Shown here: positions 18,853 through 28,801 of the stretch, one piece after another
Numbering within the stretch: position 1 is the first letter of the stretch
Layout of the letters: each line of letters begins with the position of its first letter
NCBI RefSeq assembly: GCF_003996855.1
Contig: NZ_NRQY01000001.1
Span: 1,200,274 to 1,255,947 of the forward strand
DNA: 55,674 nucleotides
Direction of reading: 5' to 3'
Origin: Morganella morganii
Lineage (GTDB): Bacteria > Pseudomonadota > Gammaproteobacteria > Enterobacterales > Enterobacteriaceae
Made by a program: the position numbers and the translations under genes
The notes under the pieces: model-generated
What the model was told of the DNA's origin: nothing
What the model saw: only the letters and a program-made list of their open reading frames with translations
Database searches by the model: none

Positions 18853-21800
18853 TCAGGATACCAGTGTCAGCAGCGCCTGCAACGGGTGCAGCATCACTTT
18901 GCCTTCCATCCGTTTTACCTGGCTGCGGCAGGAGTACCCGGTGGACAGGCAGCGTTCTGACGGCAGTGACTGATACGGCTGCGCCCAGGAGAGCTGATAA
19001 ATCCCTTTCGAGCGCGCCTGGTTCGGCATTTCATGGCCGTAGGTTCCCGCCATTCCGCAACAGCCGGTGCTGACGGATTGCAGTGAGGCGCCGAAACGGT
19101 GAAAGAGATTCTGCCAGGTTTTCACACTGTCCGGCAGTGCAGTGGACTCGGTACAATGACTGAACAGATACCAGGGGGGAGTATCCGCACTGACATCCTT
19201 CTCCGGCAATAAATCCGCATATTCTGTCAGAAATTCATGAACTAACATCACACGGAACTGCTGTTTCTCCGGCGGCAGAACCGTTTTGTATTCATCGCGG
19301 TAGCAGAGCACCAGTGCCGGATCAACCCCCGCCATCGGGCAGCCGAGCCGCGCCACCCGGTTGAGAAAATCTGCCGTTTTGTTTGCCGTGCGGGCAAACC
19401 GGGCAAGAAAACCTTTAATATGCTGTGCTTTTCCGTTCGGACTGAACGGCAGCAGCACCGGCTGAAAACCCAGTTTTTCCGTCAGCGCGGCAAAGTCGGC
19501 CACCACTTTTGCATCAAAGTAGCTGGTGAACGGGTCCTGAACAATAAAGAGATAGCGCCCGGCGCGCCGCTGCTCCTCACTCATGCTTTCCAGCATTTCC
19601 AGTGTGACGGAGACGGCTTTACTGCCTGCCAGCTGTTGTTTCAGTGACGGCGACGACAACAGCGGCAAATCAGTCATACCCACCGTTTTTTCACTGAGTT
19701 TCTGCACCCACGGCTGTTTCAGGAAAAAGTTAAACATCTTCGGCGCTTTCGCCATCAGCGGTGCACCGGCTTCCACATTCGTCACCAGATGGTCGCGCAG
19801 TGGCCGCAGATAGCGTCCGTGATACAGCGCCAGAAAACGGGCGCGGAATTCCGGCACATCAATTTTGATCGGGCATTGTGTGGAGCAGGCTTTACAGGCC
19901 AGACAGCCGGACATCGATTCCTTCACTTCATGGGAGAAATCGTATTCCCCGCGTGAGGCCCGCCGCGTATTGCCGATTTTTTCAATCAGACCACGAAGTG
20001 AAATGCTGCTCTGCGGTACTGCCTGTGATAACAGCGCAGGATCAGTACCCTGCTCTGCCAGCAGCCGAAGCCATTCACGCACCAGTCCGGCACGGCCTTT
20101 CGGCGAGTGAAAACGTGATTGTGTCACTTTCATTGACGGACACATCGGACTTTTGACATCAAAGTTAAAACACAATCCGTTGCCGTTGCAGTTCATCGCA
20201 CCCGGAAACGTGTTTCTGACCTCGAGGGGAATCGTTCTGTCATACGTGCCGCGTTTAACGGCATCCACCTGCATCATCGGTGCATCACTGGTTAAAGGCG
20301 CACAGATTTTGCCGGGATTGAGCCGGTTTTCAGGGTCAAATGCCCCTTTGATGTGGCGCAGTTCGCGGTACAGCGTGTCACCGAAAAAAGCCTCACTGTA
20401 CTGAGCCCGGAACCCTTTACCATGCTCGCCCCACAGCAGACCGCCGTATTTGGCAGTCAGTGCGACAATATCATCAGAAATCTGCTTCATCAGCATTTCC
20501 TGTTCCGGTGAGCACATATCCAGCGCGGGCCGCACATGCAATACGCCCGCATCCACATGACCGAACATGCCGTATTCCAGGTGATGGCTGTCCAGCAGCG
20601 CGCGGAATTCGGTGATGTAATCCGCCAGATGTTCCGGCGGGACACAGGTATCTTCCACAAACGGAATCGGTTTTGCCGCTCCTTTACTGTTACCGAGCAA
20701 GCCCACCGCTTTCTTGCGCATTGCATAAATACGCTCAATACCACTCAGTTCGCGGCAGATCTGATAACCAATCACACCCGCCTCATTATTTGCCATTAAT
20801 GTATCGAGGCGTTCGCACAGTGATGAAACCTGTCCGTCAATAAGCGCCTCATCGTCACCGCAGAATTCAACGATATTCAGCCCCGACAGGGTTTTATCCG
20901 GCACATCCGTAATCAGCTCACTGACGGAGTGCCAGACGATATCCTCCCGCGCCAGGTTCAGCACTTTTGAATCCACCGTTTCCACTGACAGCGCCTGAGC
21001 CGCCACCATAAACGGGGCATTGCGCAGCGCAGAATCAAATGCATCATATTTGACATTCACCAGGCGGCGCACTTTCGGGATCGGTGTGATATTGAGTTTT
21101 GCCTCGGTGATCACCGCCAGTGTTCCTTCCGAACTGGTCAGGATACGGGTCAGATCAAAGGTCTGCATGTCATCACTGAAGACATGGCGCAGATCATAAC
21201 CGGTCAGGAAGCGGTTGAGCTTCGGAAAGCTGTCCAGAATGGCCTGCCGGTGGGTTTCGCAACTTTCCAGCGTGGTGCGGTAAAGTTTCCCGGCCGCACT
21301 TTCCTCCTGCGCACAGCGCCGCGCCTCACTGACCGGCAGCGGCGCAGTATCCAGCAGGTCACCATTAAGCAGTACCGAGCGCAGCCCCAGCACATGATCT
21401 GATGTTTTACCGTATACCAGCGATCCCTGCCCGGAGGCGTCGGTGTTAATCATCCCGCCCAGTGTGGCGCGGTTAGAGGTGGATAACTCCGGCGCAAAAA
21501 AATAGCCGTAAGGTTTCAGATACGCATTAAGCTGATCTTTAATCACGCCCGCTTCCGCCCGCACCCAGCCCTGTTCCGGATTAATTTCCAAAATGCGGTT
21601 CATATAGCGGGATAAATCGATTACCACCCCGTTATTCAGCGACTGACCATTTGTGCCCGTACCGCCGCCGCGCGGGGTAAAGGTAACCGACCGGTATTCA
21701 TCCTGCGCGGCCAGGCGCATCACCAGAATCACATCGGCGGTCGATCGCGGGAAAACGATTGCCTGCGGCAGAAGCTGATAAATACTGTTGTCGGTAGCGA

Positions 21801-21921
21801 GTGTCAGGCGATCGCCATAGCGGGTGGTCGTATCACCGGTAAATCCGCTTTCATTGAGGGCGTGAATATAACGTTCAACCGCCGGGCTTACCTGAGGGGC
21901 GTGCGTTAATCGTGGGATCAT
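18853..21921 (-). CDS. ydiJ: FAD/Fe-S oxidoreductase YdiJ (D-2-hydroxyglutarate dehydrogenase type)
   Basis: Large flavo-Fe-S oxidoreductase, about 1,022 residues from the start MIPRLTHAPQ (ATG 21921, matching E. coli YdiJ MIPQISQAP). A frame seven codons longer is possible. In order there is an FAD-binding PCMH domain (TFTPRGGGTGTNGQSLN, about 85-100), an FAD-oxidase C-terminal domain, a ferredoxin-like 4Fe-4S segment (CLACKACSTQCPIK, about 660) and a C-terminal cysteine-rich domain (HCTEST, then GCCGMAGTYGHE). E. coli YdiJ has been linked to D-2-hydroxyglutarate oxidation; the substrate here is inferred by homology. Confidence 0.93.
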   Translation of the reverse strand: MIPRLTHAPQVSPAVERYIHALNESGFTGDTTTRYGDRLTLATDNSIYQLLPQAIVFPRSTADVILVMRLAAQDEYRSVTFTPRGGGTGTNGQSLNNGVVIDLSRYMNRILEINPEQGWVRAEAGVIKDQLNAYLKPYGYFFAPELSTSNRATLGGMINTDASGQGSLVYGKTSDHVLGLRSVLLNGDLLDTAPLPVSEARRCAQEESAAGKLYRTTLESCETHRQAILDSFPKLNRFLTGYDLRHVFSDDMQTFDLTRILTSSEGTLAVITEAKLNITPIPKVRRLVNVKYDAFDSALRNAPFMVAAQALSVETVDSKVLNLAREDIVWHSVSELITDVPDKTLSGLNIVEFCGDDEALIDGQVSSLCERLDTLMANNEAGVIGYQICRELSGIERIYAMRKKAVGLLGNSKGAAKPIPFVEDTCVPPEHLADYITEFRALLDSHHLEYGMFGHVDAGVLHVRPALDMCSPEQEMLMKQISDDIVALTAKYGGLLWGEHGKGFRAQYSEAFFGDTLYRELRHIKGAFDPENRLNPGKICAPLTSDAPMMQVDAVKRGTYDRTIPLEVRNTFPGAMNCNGNGLCFNFDVKSPMCPSMKVTQSRFHSPKGRAGLVREWLRLLAEQGTDPALLSQAVPQSSISLRGLIEKIGNTRRASRGEYDFSHEVKESMSGCLACKACSTQCPIKIDVPEFRARFLALYHGRYLRPLRDHLVTNVEAGAPLMAKAPKMFNFFLKQPWVQKLSEKTVGMTDLPLLSSPSLKQQLAGSKAVSVTLEMLESMSEEQRRAGRYLFIVQDPFTSYFDAKVVADFAALTEKLGFQPVLLPFSPNGKAQHIKGFLARFARTANKTADFLNRVARLGCPMAGVDPALVLCYRDEYKTVLPPEKQQFRVMLVHEFLTEYADLLPEKDVSADTPPWYLFSHCTESTALPDSVKTWQNLFHRFGASLQSVSTGCCGMAGTYGHEMPNQARSKGIYQLSWAQPYQSLPSERCLSTGYSCRSQVKRMEGKVMLHPLQALLTLVS

Positions 21922-22130
21922 TATCTGCGGCTCTTTTATCATAAATGGTCACATTGCAAATCTGACAATATAATTATGTGGTTAACTCTTCATTCTGATG
22001 CATGATTCATGCGAGAATATTCACCTTAACACACAATGTATTCATTTTGCGCCTGCAATAAAATAACGCAATATTCGCGCTCCTTTATCAGGAACAACCA
22101 GTTAATTCATTTACAAAGGGAAACTTATCC

Positions 22131-23246
22131 GTGGAAAAATCGCAACCGGGTTATGATTTACCTAAACTAATATTCGCCGTCGGGGCGATATCAATTCTCA
22201 TTGTCATTAGTTTTTGGGTATTAAGTCCGTTTCTTCCCGGCTTCATCTGGGCAGGCATGATTGTTATTGCCACCTGGCCGGTTTATACCGGAATTCGCCA
22301 TCGTGTCCGCAACAGCCGCTGGATAGCGGCATCGATTATGGTCATGCTGATTATTCTTCTGTTTGTTTTTCCGCTGGCATTGCTTATTAACAGTATTGTC
22401 GAGAACAGTGAACCGCTGATGCGCTGGGTAAAATCCCCCGAGCAGCTGACACTGCCGGAGCTCTACTGGCTCGACTCCATCCCGGTTATCGGGCCGAAAT
22501 TATTCGCCAACTGGACAAGCCTGGTCGCCAGCGGCGGCAACGCTATGATGGCGAAAATCCAGCCTTACCTCGGACAAGGCGCGGCCTGGTTCCTGACACA
22601 GTTACTGAGTGCAGGCAAGTTTCTGTTCCATCTGGCGATTATGCTGCTGTTCAGCGGCCTGCTCTACCTTCAGGGAGAAGAGGCAATGCGCGGCTTCCGC
22701 CATTTCGCCCTTCGTCTGGCCGGTATGCGCGGTGATGCCGCCGTGCTGCTGGCAGCGATGTCTGTACGCGCCGTAGCGCTGGGCGTCGTGGTAACCGCAT
22801 TAACCCAGGCCATCATCGGCGGACTGGGGCTGGGACTGGCCGGCGTGCCGTTTGCCGCCATCCTGACAGTACTTATCTTTATCTGCTGTGTGGCACAACT
22901 CGGCCCGCTGCTGATTATGATCCCGTCCGTCATTTATCTGTTCTGGACAGGCGATACCACCTGGGCCGTGGTCATGATTGTCTGGTCGGGCATTGTTGCC
23001 ACCATGGATGGCGTGCTGCGCCCGTACCTCATCAAAATGGGTGCCGATTTACCGATGATACTGATTCTGACGGGCGTTATCGGCGGGATGTTATCACTCG
23101 GAATGATAGGACTCTTTATCGGCCCTGTCGTGCTGGCGGTTTCCTACACCCTGCTGAAGGCGTGGATGAATGATGTGCCAAAGCCGTCGGATGATCTGAC
23201 CGAAGTTCGCGCTTATATGGAAGAACAACTCTCGGAAAAAGAATAG
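22131..23246 (+). CDS. ydiK: AI-2E family membrane transporter YdiK
   Basis: Polytopic inner-membrane protein of the AI-2E exporter/PerM family, 371 residues with about 8 membrane helices. The family block GVVVTALTQAIIGGLGLGLA is followed by the conserved LILILTGVIGGMLSLGMIGLFIGP. The start is GTG 22131, with AAAGGGAAAC upstream. E. coli ydiK is at the same place and belongs to the PurR regulon. I could not find a convincing PurR box here. Substrate unknown. Confidence 0.9.
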   Translation: MEKSQPGYDLPKLIFAVGAISILIVISFWVLSPFLPGFIWAGMIVIATWPVYTGIRHRVRNSRWIAASIMVMLIILLFVFPLALLINSIVENSEPLMRWVKSPEQLTLPELYWLDSIPVIGPKLFANWTSLVASGGNAMMAKIQPYLGQGAAWFLTQLLSAGKFLFHLAIMLLFSGLLYLQGEEAMRGFRHFALRLAGMRGDAAVLLAAMSVRAVALGVVVTALTQAIIGGLGLGLAGVPFAAILTVLIFICCVAQLGPLLIMIPSVIYLFWTGDTTWAVVMIVWSGIVATMDGVLRPYLIKMGADLPMILILTGVIGGMLSLGMIGLFIGPVVLAVSYTLLKAWMNDVPKPSDDLTEVRAYMEEQLSEKE

Positions 23247-23433
23247 GTTTTTAATCAGAGGTGTAGAAATGCACCTTTGATATATTTAATTAATTATTCA
23301 ATTACACTTCATAAATAGCATTAATAATTTGAAATATTAATATACATTGAGATATACCCACCGGACTTATTCCGGTTACAGACAGAGGTTCTGAATATAT
23401 TTCACTTATCTAACAAGCAGTAAATATATATAT

Positions 23434-23447
23434 TGAGACAATTCTTA
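23434..23447 (+). promoter_or_regulatory. Candidate RcsB box for rprA
   Basis: TGAGACAATTCTTA retains the ATTCTTA half of the RcsB/RcsAB consensus. It lies about 50 bases before the inferred RprA start, the position used by RcsB at E. coli rprA. A TAATAT at 23471-23476 could be the -10. The AT-rich stretch 23247-23430 has no gene; it contains a small ACCGGA/TCCGGT hairpin (23360-23376). Confidence 0.5.
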
Positions 23448-23485
23448 ATGCAGGCATATCTTAATTATTTTAATATATCAGCCAT

Positions 23486-23591
23486 CAAGTAACGAATTAA
23501 AAGGTATTGTTATTCATTACAATGATACCTTCCGAATATAAATATTGCTGTGTGTAGTCTTTGCCTGTCAGCCCATGATAGGCTTTTTTTT
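23486..23591 (+). ncRNA. rprA: RprA regulatory small RNA
   Basis: The 3' half contains GCTGTGTGTAGTCTTTGCC (23547-23565), which matches E. coli RprA. It is followed by the terminator stem GCCTGTCA / TGATAGGC and a T run (to 23591). A 5' hairpin with GGTAT/ATACC arms lies at about 23502-23528. The 5' end is an estimate that gives about 105 nt, the E. coli length. In E. coli RprA binds Hfq, activates rpoS translation and is transcribed under the Rcs phosphorelay. The position between ydiK and ppsA agrees with E. coli, where rprA follows ydiK. Confidence 0.88.
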
Positions 23592-23670
23592 GCCTGTAAT
23601 TCAGGATAACTCATTTGGTTTTGTTTTGATTTGCCTTAAATGCGCTCAGACATTCTAACATTGAATGATA

Positions 23671-23699
23671 AAAAAAAGCCCGAAACAATCCGGGCTTTT
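23671..23699 (-). terminator. ppsA terminator (minus strand)
   Basis: AGCCCG (23677-23682) and CGGGCT (23691-23696) form the stem. On the minus strand a run of T follows (plus-strand A at 23671-23677). The plus-strand T-rich flank may also act for rprA read-through. Confidence 0.88.
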
Positions 23700-23719
23700 A
23701 ATCATTTAAAATGACTGAA

Positions 23720-26098
23720 TCAGCAATTTTCTGCTAATGAAATCCAAGTTTTCACTACAGTATCCGGATTAAGAGAAACACTGTCGATTCCCTGCTCCAT
23801 CAGCCAGGCCGCGAAATCCTGATGGTCGGATGGTCCCTGACCACAGATTCCCACATATTTATTACGAGCTTTCGCCGCCTTGATAGCCATCGACAACAGT
23901 GCTTTCACCGCATCGTTGCGCTCATCAAACAGCGTGGAAACTACACCTGAGTCGCGATCCAGACCCAATGTCAGCTGCGTCATATCGTTAGAGCCGATAG
24001 AGAAGCCGTCGAAATACTCAAGGAACTGGTCTGCCAGCAGTGCGTTTGACGGAATTTCACACATCATAATCAGGCGCAGGCCATTTTCACCGCGTTTCAG
24101 ATCATGTACCGCCAGCTCATTAACCACGGCTTCTGCCTGTGCCACGGTACGGACAAACGGAATCATCACTTCAACATTCGTCAGATCCATATCATTACGC
24201 ACACGTTTCACCGCTTCACACTCCAGCGCGAAACAATCACGGAAATCGTCATGCACATAACGGCCGGCACCACGGAAGCCCAGCATCGGGTTTTCTTCGT
24301 GCGGCTCGTAGATATCCCCGCCGACCAGGTTGGCATATTCGTTGGATTTAAAATCAGACAGACGGACAATCACTTTCTTCGGATAGAAAGCCGCTGCGAT
24401 AGTAGCGATCCCTTCAACCAGACGACCGATATAGAACTCCACCGGATCATCATAGCCCTGCATCATGCTGCGGATTTCTGCCTGTAATTCCGGTGTCTGT
24501 TTGTCAAATTCCAGCAGTGCACGCGGGTGCACACCAATCATACGGTTGATGATAAATTCCAGACGCGCCAGACCGACACCTTCATGCGGCAGACAGGCAA
24601 AGTCAAATGCACGGTCAGGGTTACCGACGTTCATCATGATTTTGGTGCCCACTTCCGGCATTTTATCAATTTCGGAAGAGTGGATATCAAAGTCCAGTTT
24701 GCCGCTGTACACATAACCGGTATCCCCTTCAGAACAGGAAACAGTCACTTCCTGGCCTTCTTTCAGAAGTTCAGTGGCATCGCCGCAACCAACAACCGCC
24801 GGAATGCCCAGCTCACGGGCAATAATTGCCGCGTGACAGGTACGGCCGCCGCGGTTGGTCACAATCGCCGCCGCTTTTTTCATGATCGGTTCCCAGTCAG
24901 GGTCAGTCATATCAGTAACTAACACATCACCCGGCTGAATACGATCCATCTGACTCAGGTCGTGAATCACTTTTACCACACCGGCACCGATACGGTGACC
25001 GATTGCACGGCCTTCAACCAGCACATTGCTCTGGCCGTTCAGCTGATAACGTTCCATCACCTGCTGATTGGAACGGACGGTTTCCGGACGCGCCTGCACG
25101 ATATACAGTTTGCCGTTATTACCGTCTTTCGCCCACTCGATATCCATCGGACGACCGTAGTGTTTTTCGATAGTAACAGCCTGTTTTGCCAGTTCTTCCA
25201 CTTCACTGTCGGTCAGTGAGAAACGTTTGCATTTCTCTGCATCCACATCCTCAATGCGCACCTGTTTGCCGTGGCTGGTGTCATCCGCATAAACCATCTG
25301 GATTTTCTTGGAACCCATGGTGCGGCGGACAATGGCCGGACGGCCTTTTTCCAGGGTTGGTTTGTGGACATAAAATTCATCCGGGTTTACCGCACCCTGT
25401 ACCACCATTTCACCCAGCCCGTAAGCTGAAGTGATAAAGACAACCTGGTCAAAACCGGACTCGGTATCGATGGTGAACATGACACCGGAAGACGCGAGGT
25501 CAGAACGCACCATGCGCTGAATACCGGCAGACAGTGCAACACCACGGTGGTCGTAGCCCTGATGCACGCGGTAAGAAATCGCGCGATCATTAAATAATGA
25601 AGCAAATACGTGCTTGATAGCGACCATAATCGCATCAATACCCTGCACGTTTAAGAAGGTTTCCTGCTGTCCCGCAAAGGAGGCATCCGGCATATCCTCA
25701 GCCGTTGCGGAAGAACGCACAGCAAAAGTTGCGCCTTTTTCGCCTTCGGACAGCTGCTCATACGCGTGACGGATATCCTGCTCAAATTCAGCGGAGAACG
25801 GGGTATCAATTACCCATGCGCGGATCTGCGCACCTGCTTTCGCCAACTGGTTGACATCGTCAACATCCGTTTCATCCAGCAGCTCATAAATACGCTGGTT
25901 GACGCCACTTTGCTCAAGAAAGTCATTGAAGGCCTGTGCCGTGGTGGCAAAACCATTGGGAACAGACACGCCTAATCCGGAAAGATTGGTTATCATTTCG
26001 CCTAAAGACGCATTTTTACCACCGACACGGGGTACGTCATTCATACCTAATTGGTTATACCAAAGTACATTACACGGGGTTTGACCATTGTTGGACAT
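23720..26098 (-). CDS. ppsA: Phosphoenolpyruvate synthase
   Basis: Makes phosphoenolpyruvate from pyruvate with ATP going to AMP, the entry to gluconeogenesis. The start at ATG 26098 ([16 protein letters not shown]) gives 792 residues, equal to E. coli; a seven-codon upstream extension is rejected. The N-terminal ATP-grasp region ([30 protein letters not shown]), the phosphohistidine domain ([21 protein letters not shown], His near 421) and the C-terminal barrel ([30 protein letters not shown]) are intact. It is divergent from ppsR, which encodes its regulator, with a Cra site between them. Confidence 0.97.
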   Translation of the reverse strand: MSNNGQTPCNVLWYNQLGMNDVPRVGGKNASLGEMITNLSGLGVSVPNGFATTAQAFNDFLEQSGVNQRIYELLDETDVDDVNQLAKAGAQIRAWVIDTPFSAEFEQDIRHAYEQLSEGEKGATFAVRSSATAEDMPDASFAGQQETFLNVQGIDAIMVAIKHVFASLFNDRAISYRVHQGYDHRGVALSAGIQRMVRSDLASSGVMFTIDTESGFDQVVFITSAYGLGEMVVQGAVNPDEFYVHKPTLEKGRPAIVRRTMGSKKIQMVYADDTSHGKQVRIEDVDAEKCKRFSLTDSEVEELAKQAVTIEKHYGRPMDIEWAKDGNNGKLYIVQARPETVRSNQQVMERYQLNGQSNVLVEGRAIGHRIGAGVVKVIHDLSQMDRIQPGDVLVTDMTDPDWEPIMKKAAAIVTNRGGRTCHAAIIARELGIPAVVGCGDATELLKEGQEVTVSCSEGDTGYVYSGKLDFDIHSSEIDKMPEVGTKIMMNVGNPDRAFDFACLPHEGVGLARLEFIINRMIGVHPRALLEFDKQTPELQAEIRSMMQGYDDPVEFYIGRLVEGIATIAAAFYPKKVIVRLSDFKSNEYANLVGGDIYEPHEENPMLGFRGAGRYVHDDFRDCFALECEAVKRVRNDMDLTNVEVMIPFVRTVAQAEAVVNELAVHDLKRGENGLRLIMMCEIPSNALLADQFLEYFDGFSIGSNDMTQLTLGLDRDSGVVSTLFDERNDAVKALLSMAIKAAKARNKYVGICGQGPSDHQDFAAWLMEQGIDSVSLNPDTVVKTWISLAENC

Positions 26099-26200
26099 TG
26101 CAAGCAATCCTTTTAACATTCAAAAGAAGGTAAAATCGGAAGTACGGGCTCTGCTGAGCATCAGAAACAGATTATCACAATGTTTGTAAGAATATAGACA

Positions 26201-26214
26201 GGTGAATCGATCAA
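26201..26214 (-). promoter_or_regulatory. Cra operator upstream of ppsA
   Basis: GGTGAATCGATCAA (plus strand) fits all positions of RSTGAAWCSNTHHW. It stands about 103-116 bases upstream of the ppsA start, suitable for activation. Cra activates ppsA in E. coli. Confidence 0.7.
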
Positions 26215-26316
26215 CCCGATTACAATATTTTTTTATCCTTTATAATCATGTTTTAATTTATTTGTGCCGTTGCTCCGGATTATCGATTCAGCAAAAAACA
26301 TAGGAAAATAAATAAC

Positions 26317-27180
26317 ATGTCTATCACAACCGGCTCATCTTCTGATACACAAAATAAAGAAACACGGAGTGTCTTCTTTATTTCTGACGGAACGGCAATT
26401 ACGGCGGAAGTATTAGGCCATGCTGTATTGTCACAGTTCCCTATTGATATTATCGCTTACACCCTGCCTTTCGTGGCAACCGTAGAGCGTGCGCTGGAAA
26501 TCAGACAAAAAATCGATACTATTTTTGAAACCACCGGGTTACGCCCTCTTGTGTTCTATTCCATTATCTGTCAGGACGTGCGCGAGGCCATCACCGGCAG
26601 TCAGGGCTGCTGCCAGGATATTGTGCAGACCCTGGTCGCTCCGATTCAGAAAGAGATTCAGATGGAACCGCAGCCGATTTTCAACCGGACACACGGTTTA
26701 TCCAAACGCAACCTGAGCCAGTATGATGCCCGTATCGCCGCGATTGATTTCGCACTGGCGCATGATGACGGTGTGTCCCTGCGCAATATGGATCAGGCGC
26801 AGGTGATTCTGCTGGGCGTTTCCCGCTGCGGTAAAACCCCGACCAGTCTGTATCTGGCCATGCAGTTCGGTATCCAGGCCGCTAATTATCCGTTTACGGC
26901 GGATGATATGGATAATCTTCAGCTTCCTGCCGCCCTGAAACCGTATAATAAAAAGTTATTCGGTCTGACCATTGACCCTGAGCGCCTGGCCGCTATCCGG
27001 GAAGAGCGCCGCGAGAACAGCCGTTACGCCTCAATCCGTCAGTGCCGGATGGAGCTGGCAGAGGTCGAAGCACTCTACCGCAAACACAAAATCAGTTATC
27101 TCAATACCACCAACTACTCTGTCGAAGAGATATCGACAAAAATTATCGATTCTCTGGGATTAAACCGCCGTATGTTCTGA
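26317..27180 (+). CDS. ppsR: PEP synthase regulatory protein PpsR
   Basis: Bifunctional ADP-dependent kinase and Pi-dependent pyrophosphorylase that switches PpsA off and on (DUF299 family). Length is 287 residues, with an N-terminus about 10 longer than E. coli. The conserved [17 protein letters not shown] opens the domain, the P-loop [15 protein letters not shown] is near residue 168, and RENSRYAS and NYSVEEI are present. Start ATG 26317. It is divergent from its target ppsA with about 220 bases between the starts. Confidence 0.95.
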   Translation: MSITTGSSSDTQNKETRSVFFISDGTAITAEVLGHAVLSQFPIDIIAYTLPFVATVERALEIRQKIDTIFETTGLRPLVFYSIICQDVREAITGSQGCCQDIVQTLVAPIQKEIQMEPQPIFNRTHGLSKRNLSQYDARIAAIDFALAHDDGVSLRNMDQAQVILLGVSRCGKTPTSLYLAMQFGIQAANYPFTADDMDNLQLPAALKPYNKKLFGLTIDPERLAAIREERRENSRYASIRQCRMELAEVEALYRKHKISYLNTTNYSVEEISTKIIDSLGLNRRMF

Positions 27181-27198
27181 CAGCGGAAACGGTTAAGT

Positions 27199-27220
27199 GG
27201 ATCACATCACCCTGTGATCC
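27199..27220 (+). repeat. Palindromic hairpin after ppsR
   Basis: GGATCACA and TGTGATCC enclose TCACCC, an 8-bp perfect stem 18 bases after the ppsR stop. Only a short T-rich stretch follows. It may be a weak terminator, or a protein site because it carries TCACA/TGTGA. Confidence 0.55.
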
Positions 27221-27263
27221 GCTTTCTGCAATTGCATCTTGTAATCATCACGTTTTCGTTTAT

Positions 27264-27279
27264 TGTGATCGGTATCACT
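27264..27279 (+). promoter_or_regulatory. CRP-like site upstream of aroH
   Basis: TGTGA TCGGTA TCACT matches nine of ten half-site positions of TGTGA-N6-TCACA, 47-62 bases upstream of the aroH start. No TrpR-type operator was recognised. Function is unproven. Confidence 0.4.
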
Positions 27280-27325
27280 GTGGTTTAACACAGCAACTGA
27301 ACAAATTCAGAGACAGTATTAATCT

Positions 27326-28375
27326 ATGGAAAAAACGGATGAACTGCGCACGCGGGCAATAGACAAACTGATTACCCCGTCTGCGCTGGCCGGTGAGTTT
27401 CCGGCCACAGAAGCAATAAATAAAAATGTGACAACGTCACGAAATCGTATTGAACGCATTTTAACCGGTGATGATCCGCGTCTGCTGGTGATTGTCGGCC
27501 CCTGCTCGGTGCATGATCCGATTGCCGCACTGGATTACGCGCAGCGTCTGAGCGAGCTGCTGCCGAAATACAGTTCACGCCTTGAAATCGTAATGCGCAC
27601 CTATTTTGAAAAACCGCGCACGGTTGTCGGCTGGAAAGGGCTGATTTCAGACCCGCGTCTGGATAACTCCTGCCAGGTTAATGAAGGTATCCGGCTGGCG
27701 CGGAAACTGCTGATCGACGTTAATGCCCTGAATGTCCCGACAGCCACCGAGTTTCTCGATATGGTCACCGGACAGTATATTGCGGATCTGATCAGCTGGG
27801 GCGCTATCGGCGCCCGTACCACGGAAAGCCAGATCCACCGCGAAATGGCCTCCGCGCTCTCCTGTCCTGTCGGCTTTAAAAACGGCACTGACGGCAATAT
27901 CAAAATTGCTATTGATGCTATCCGTGCCGCACAGGCCGGTCATATGTTTCTGTCACCGGATAAAGACGGCCAGATGACCATTTACCAGACCAGAGGTAAC
28001 CCGTTCGGGCACATTATTATGCGCGGCGGTAAAACGCCGAATTATGCTGCCGGTGATATTGCGCATGCCTGCGATCAATTGCGCCAGTTTGATCTGCCGG
28101 AACATCTGGTCATTGATTTCAGCCACGGCAACTGTCAGAAAATTCACCGCCGCCAGCTGGATGTCGCCAAAGATGTTGCACAGCAGATTAAAGACGGCTC
28201 GCGGGCTATCGCCGGTATTATGGCGGAAAGCTTTATCCAGGAAGGTACACAGAAACTGGTGAATCACAAAGCGCCGGTTTACGGGCAGTCAATTACAGAT
28301 CCGTGCCTGAGCTGGGCAGATACCGTCACCATGCTGGATATTCTGGCTGATGCGGCAGATGCCCGTTTCAGCTGA
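27326..28375 (+). CDS. aroH: DAHP synthase, AroH type
   Basis: 3-deoxy-7-phosphoheptulonate synthase: erythrose 4-phosphate plus phosphoenolpyruvate, the first step of the shikimate pathway. The 349 residues resemble the Trp-sensitive E. coli AroH (348) most closely (MEKTDELRTRAIDKLITP). Conserved blocks are IVGPCSVHDP, MRTYFEKPRTVVGWKGL, GARTTESQIHREM, GFKNGTDG and DFSHGNC. Which amino acid inhibits it is inferred only from the overall match. It is monocistronic, with a strong terminator. Confidence 0.93.
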   Translation: MEKTDELRTRAIDKLITPSALAGEFPATEAINKNVTTSRNRIERILTGDDPRLLVIVGPCSVHDPIAALDYAQRLSELLPKYSSRLEIVMRTYFEKPRTVVGWKGLISDPRLDNSCQVNEGIRLARKLLIDVNALNVPTATEFLDMVTGQYIADLISWGAIGARTTESQIHREMASALSCPVGFKNGTDGNIKIAIDAIRAAQAGHMFLSPDKDGQMTIYQTRGNPFGHIIMRGGKTPNYAAGDIAHACDQLRQFDLPEHLVIDFSHGNCQKIHRRQLDVAKDVAQQIKDGSRAIAGIMAESFIQEGTQKLVNHKAPVYGQSITDPCLSWADTVTMLDILADAADARFS

Positions 28376-28390
28376 TCCCCTTCCCTTACA

Positions 28391-28422
28391 ATAAAACAGG
28401 ATACTTCCGCATCCTGTTTTAT
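28391..28422 (+). terminator. aroH terminator (bidirectional)
   Basis: ATAAAACAGGAT (28391-28402) and ATCCTGTTTTAT (28411-28422) form a 12-bp perfect stem with loop ACTTCCGC and T/A-rich flanks. Confidence 0.9.
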
Positions 28423-28532
28423 TCATCACCCGCAATTATCATTCCTGCCCTATATAGTTGAGATGCAGCTCACTTTTTCCGTGTAAATTCCCCCGCCGGA
28501 TAAAAATCACTTGAACAGGCTCCGTCACCTGC

Positions 28533-28563
28533 TGATAATGATTTGCGAATACGAATTGATATC
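28533..28563 (+). promoter_or_regulatory. Fur-type site upstream of hemP
   Basis: TGATAATGATTTGCG carries a perfect Fur left arm (TGATAAT-N-ATT) with a weak right arm. It is followed by GAATTGATATCA, suggesting overlapping sites. It ends about 13 bases before the hemP start, over the expected promoter/leader. Fur control of hemP/hmu operons is general in enterobacteria. Confidence 0.6.
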
Positions 28564-28575
28564 AAATAAAATTAT

Positions 28576-28764
28576 ATGACTGAAAATAATGAATATTTTT
28601 CCGTACCCGTGCTTTCCGGATATAAAAATACAGCAACAGATAAAATCACGGTTATCAGCAGTGAAGCACTTCTGGGACCGCAACAGCGCATTATTATCCG
28701 CCATCAGAATGAGGAGTATCATCTGCGCCGGACAAAAAACGGAAAACTCATTCTGACCAAATAA
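28576..28764 (+). CDS. hemP: Haemin uptake protein HemP/HmuP
   Basis: Small protein of the HemP/HmuP family (62 aa), found at the head of haem-uptake operons and in some bacteria needed for their expression. The family core is clear: ISSEALLGPQQRIIIRHQ, then EYHLRRTKNGKLILTK. The related E. coli YdiE lies at the same place after aroH. The start is ATG 28576 without a strong Shine-Dalgarno. It opens the hemP-hmuSTUV operon. The next gene is hmuS; the TonB-dependent receptor gene hmuR/hemR, often located between them, is absent. Confidence 0.93.
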   Translation: MTENNEYFSVPVLSGYKNTATDKITVISSEALLGPQQRIIIRHQNEEYHLRRTKNGKLILTK

Positions 28765-28801
28765 CATACAGGCCAGCCACCTGCTTCCTTAAGGCAGCCA
28801 G

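Noticed and set aside
22060..22085. Possible PurR box upstream of ydiK (ACGCAATATTCGCG)
   Set aside because: It lacks the central CG and the right half-site of the PUR box; the match is no better than chance.
23360..23376. ACCGGA/TCCGGT hairpin after ydiK
   Set aside because: Short stem without a T run; cannot be called a terminator.
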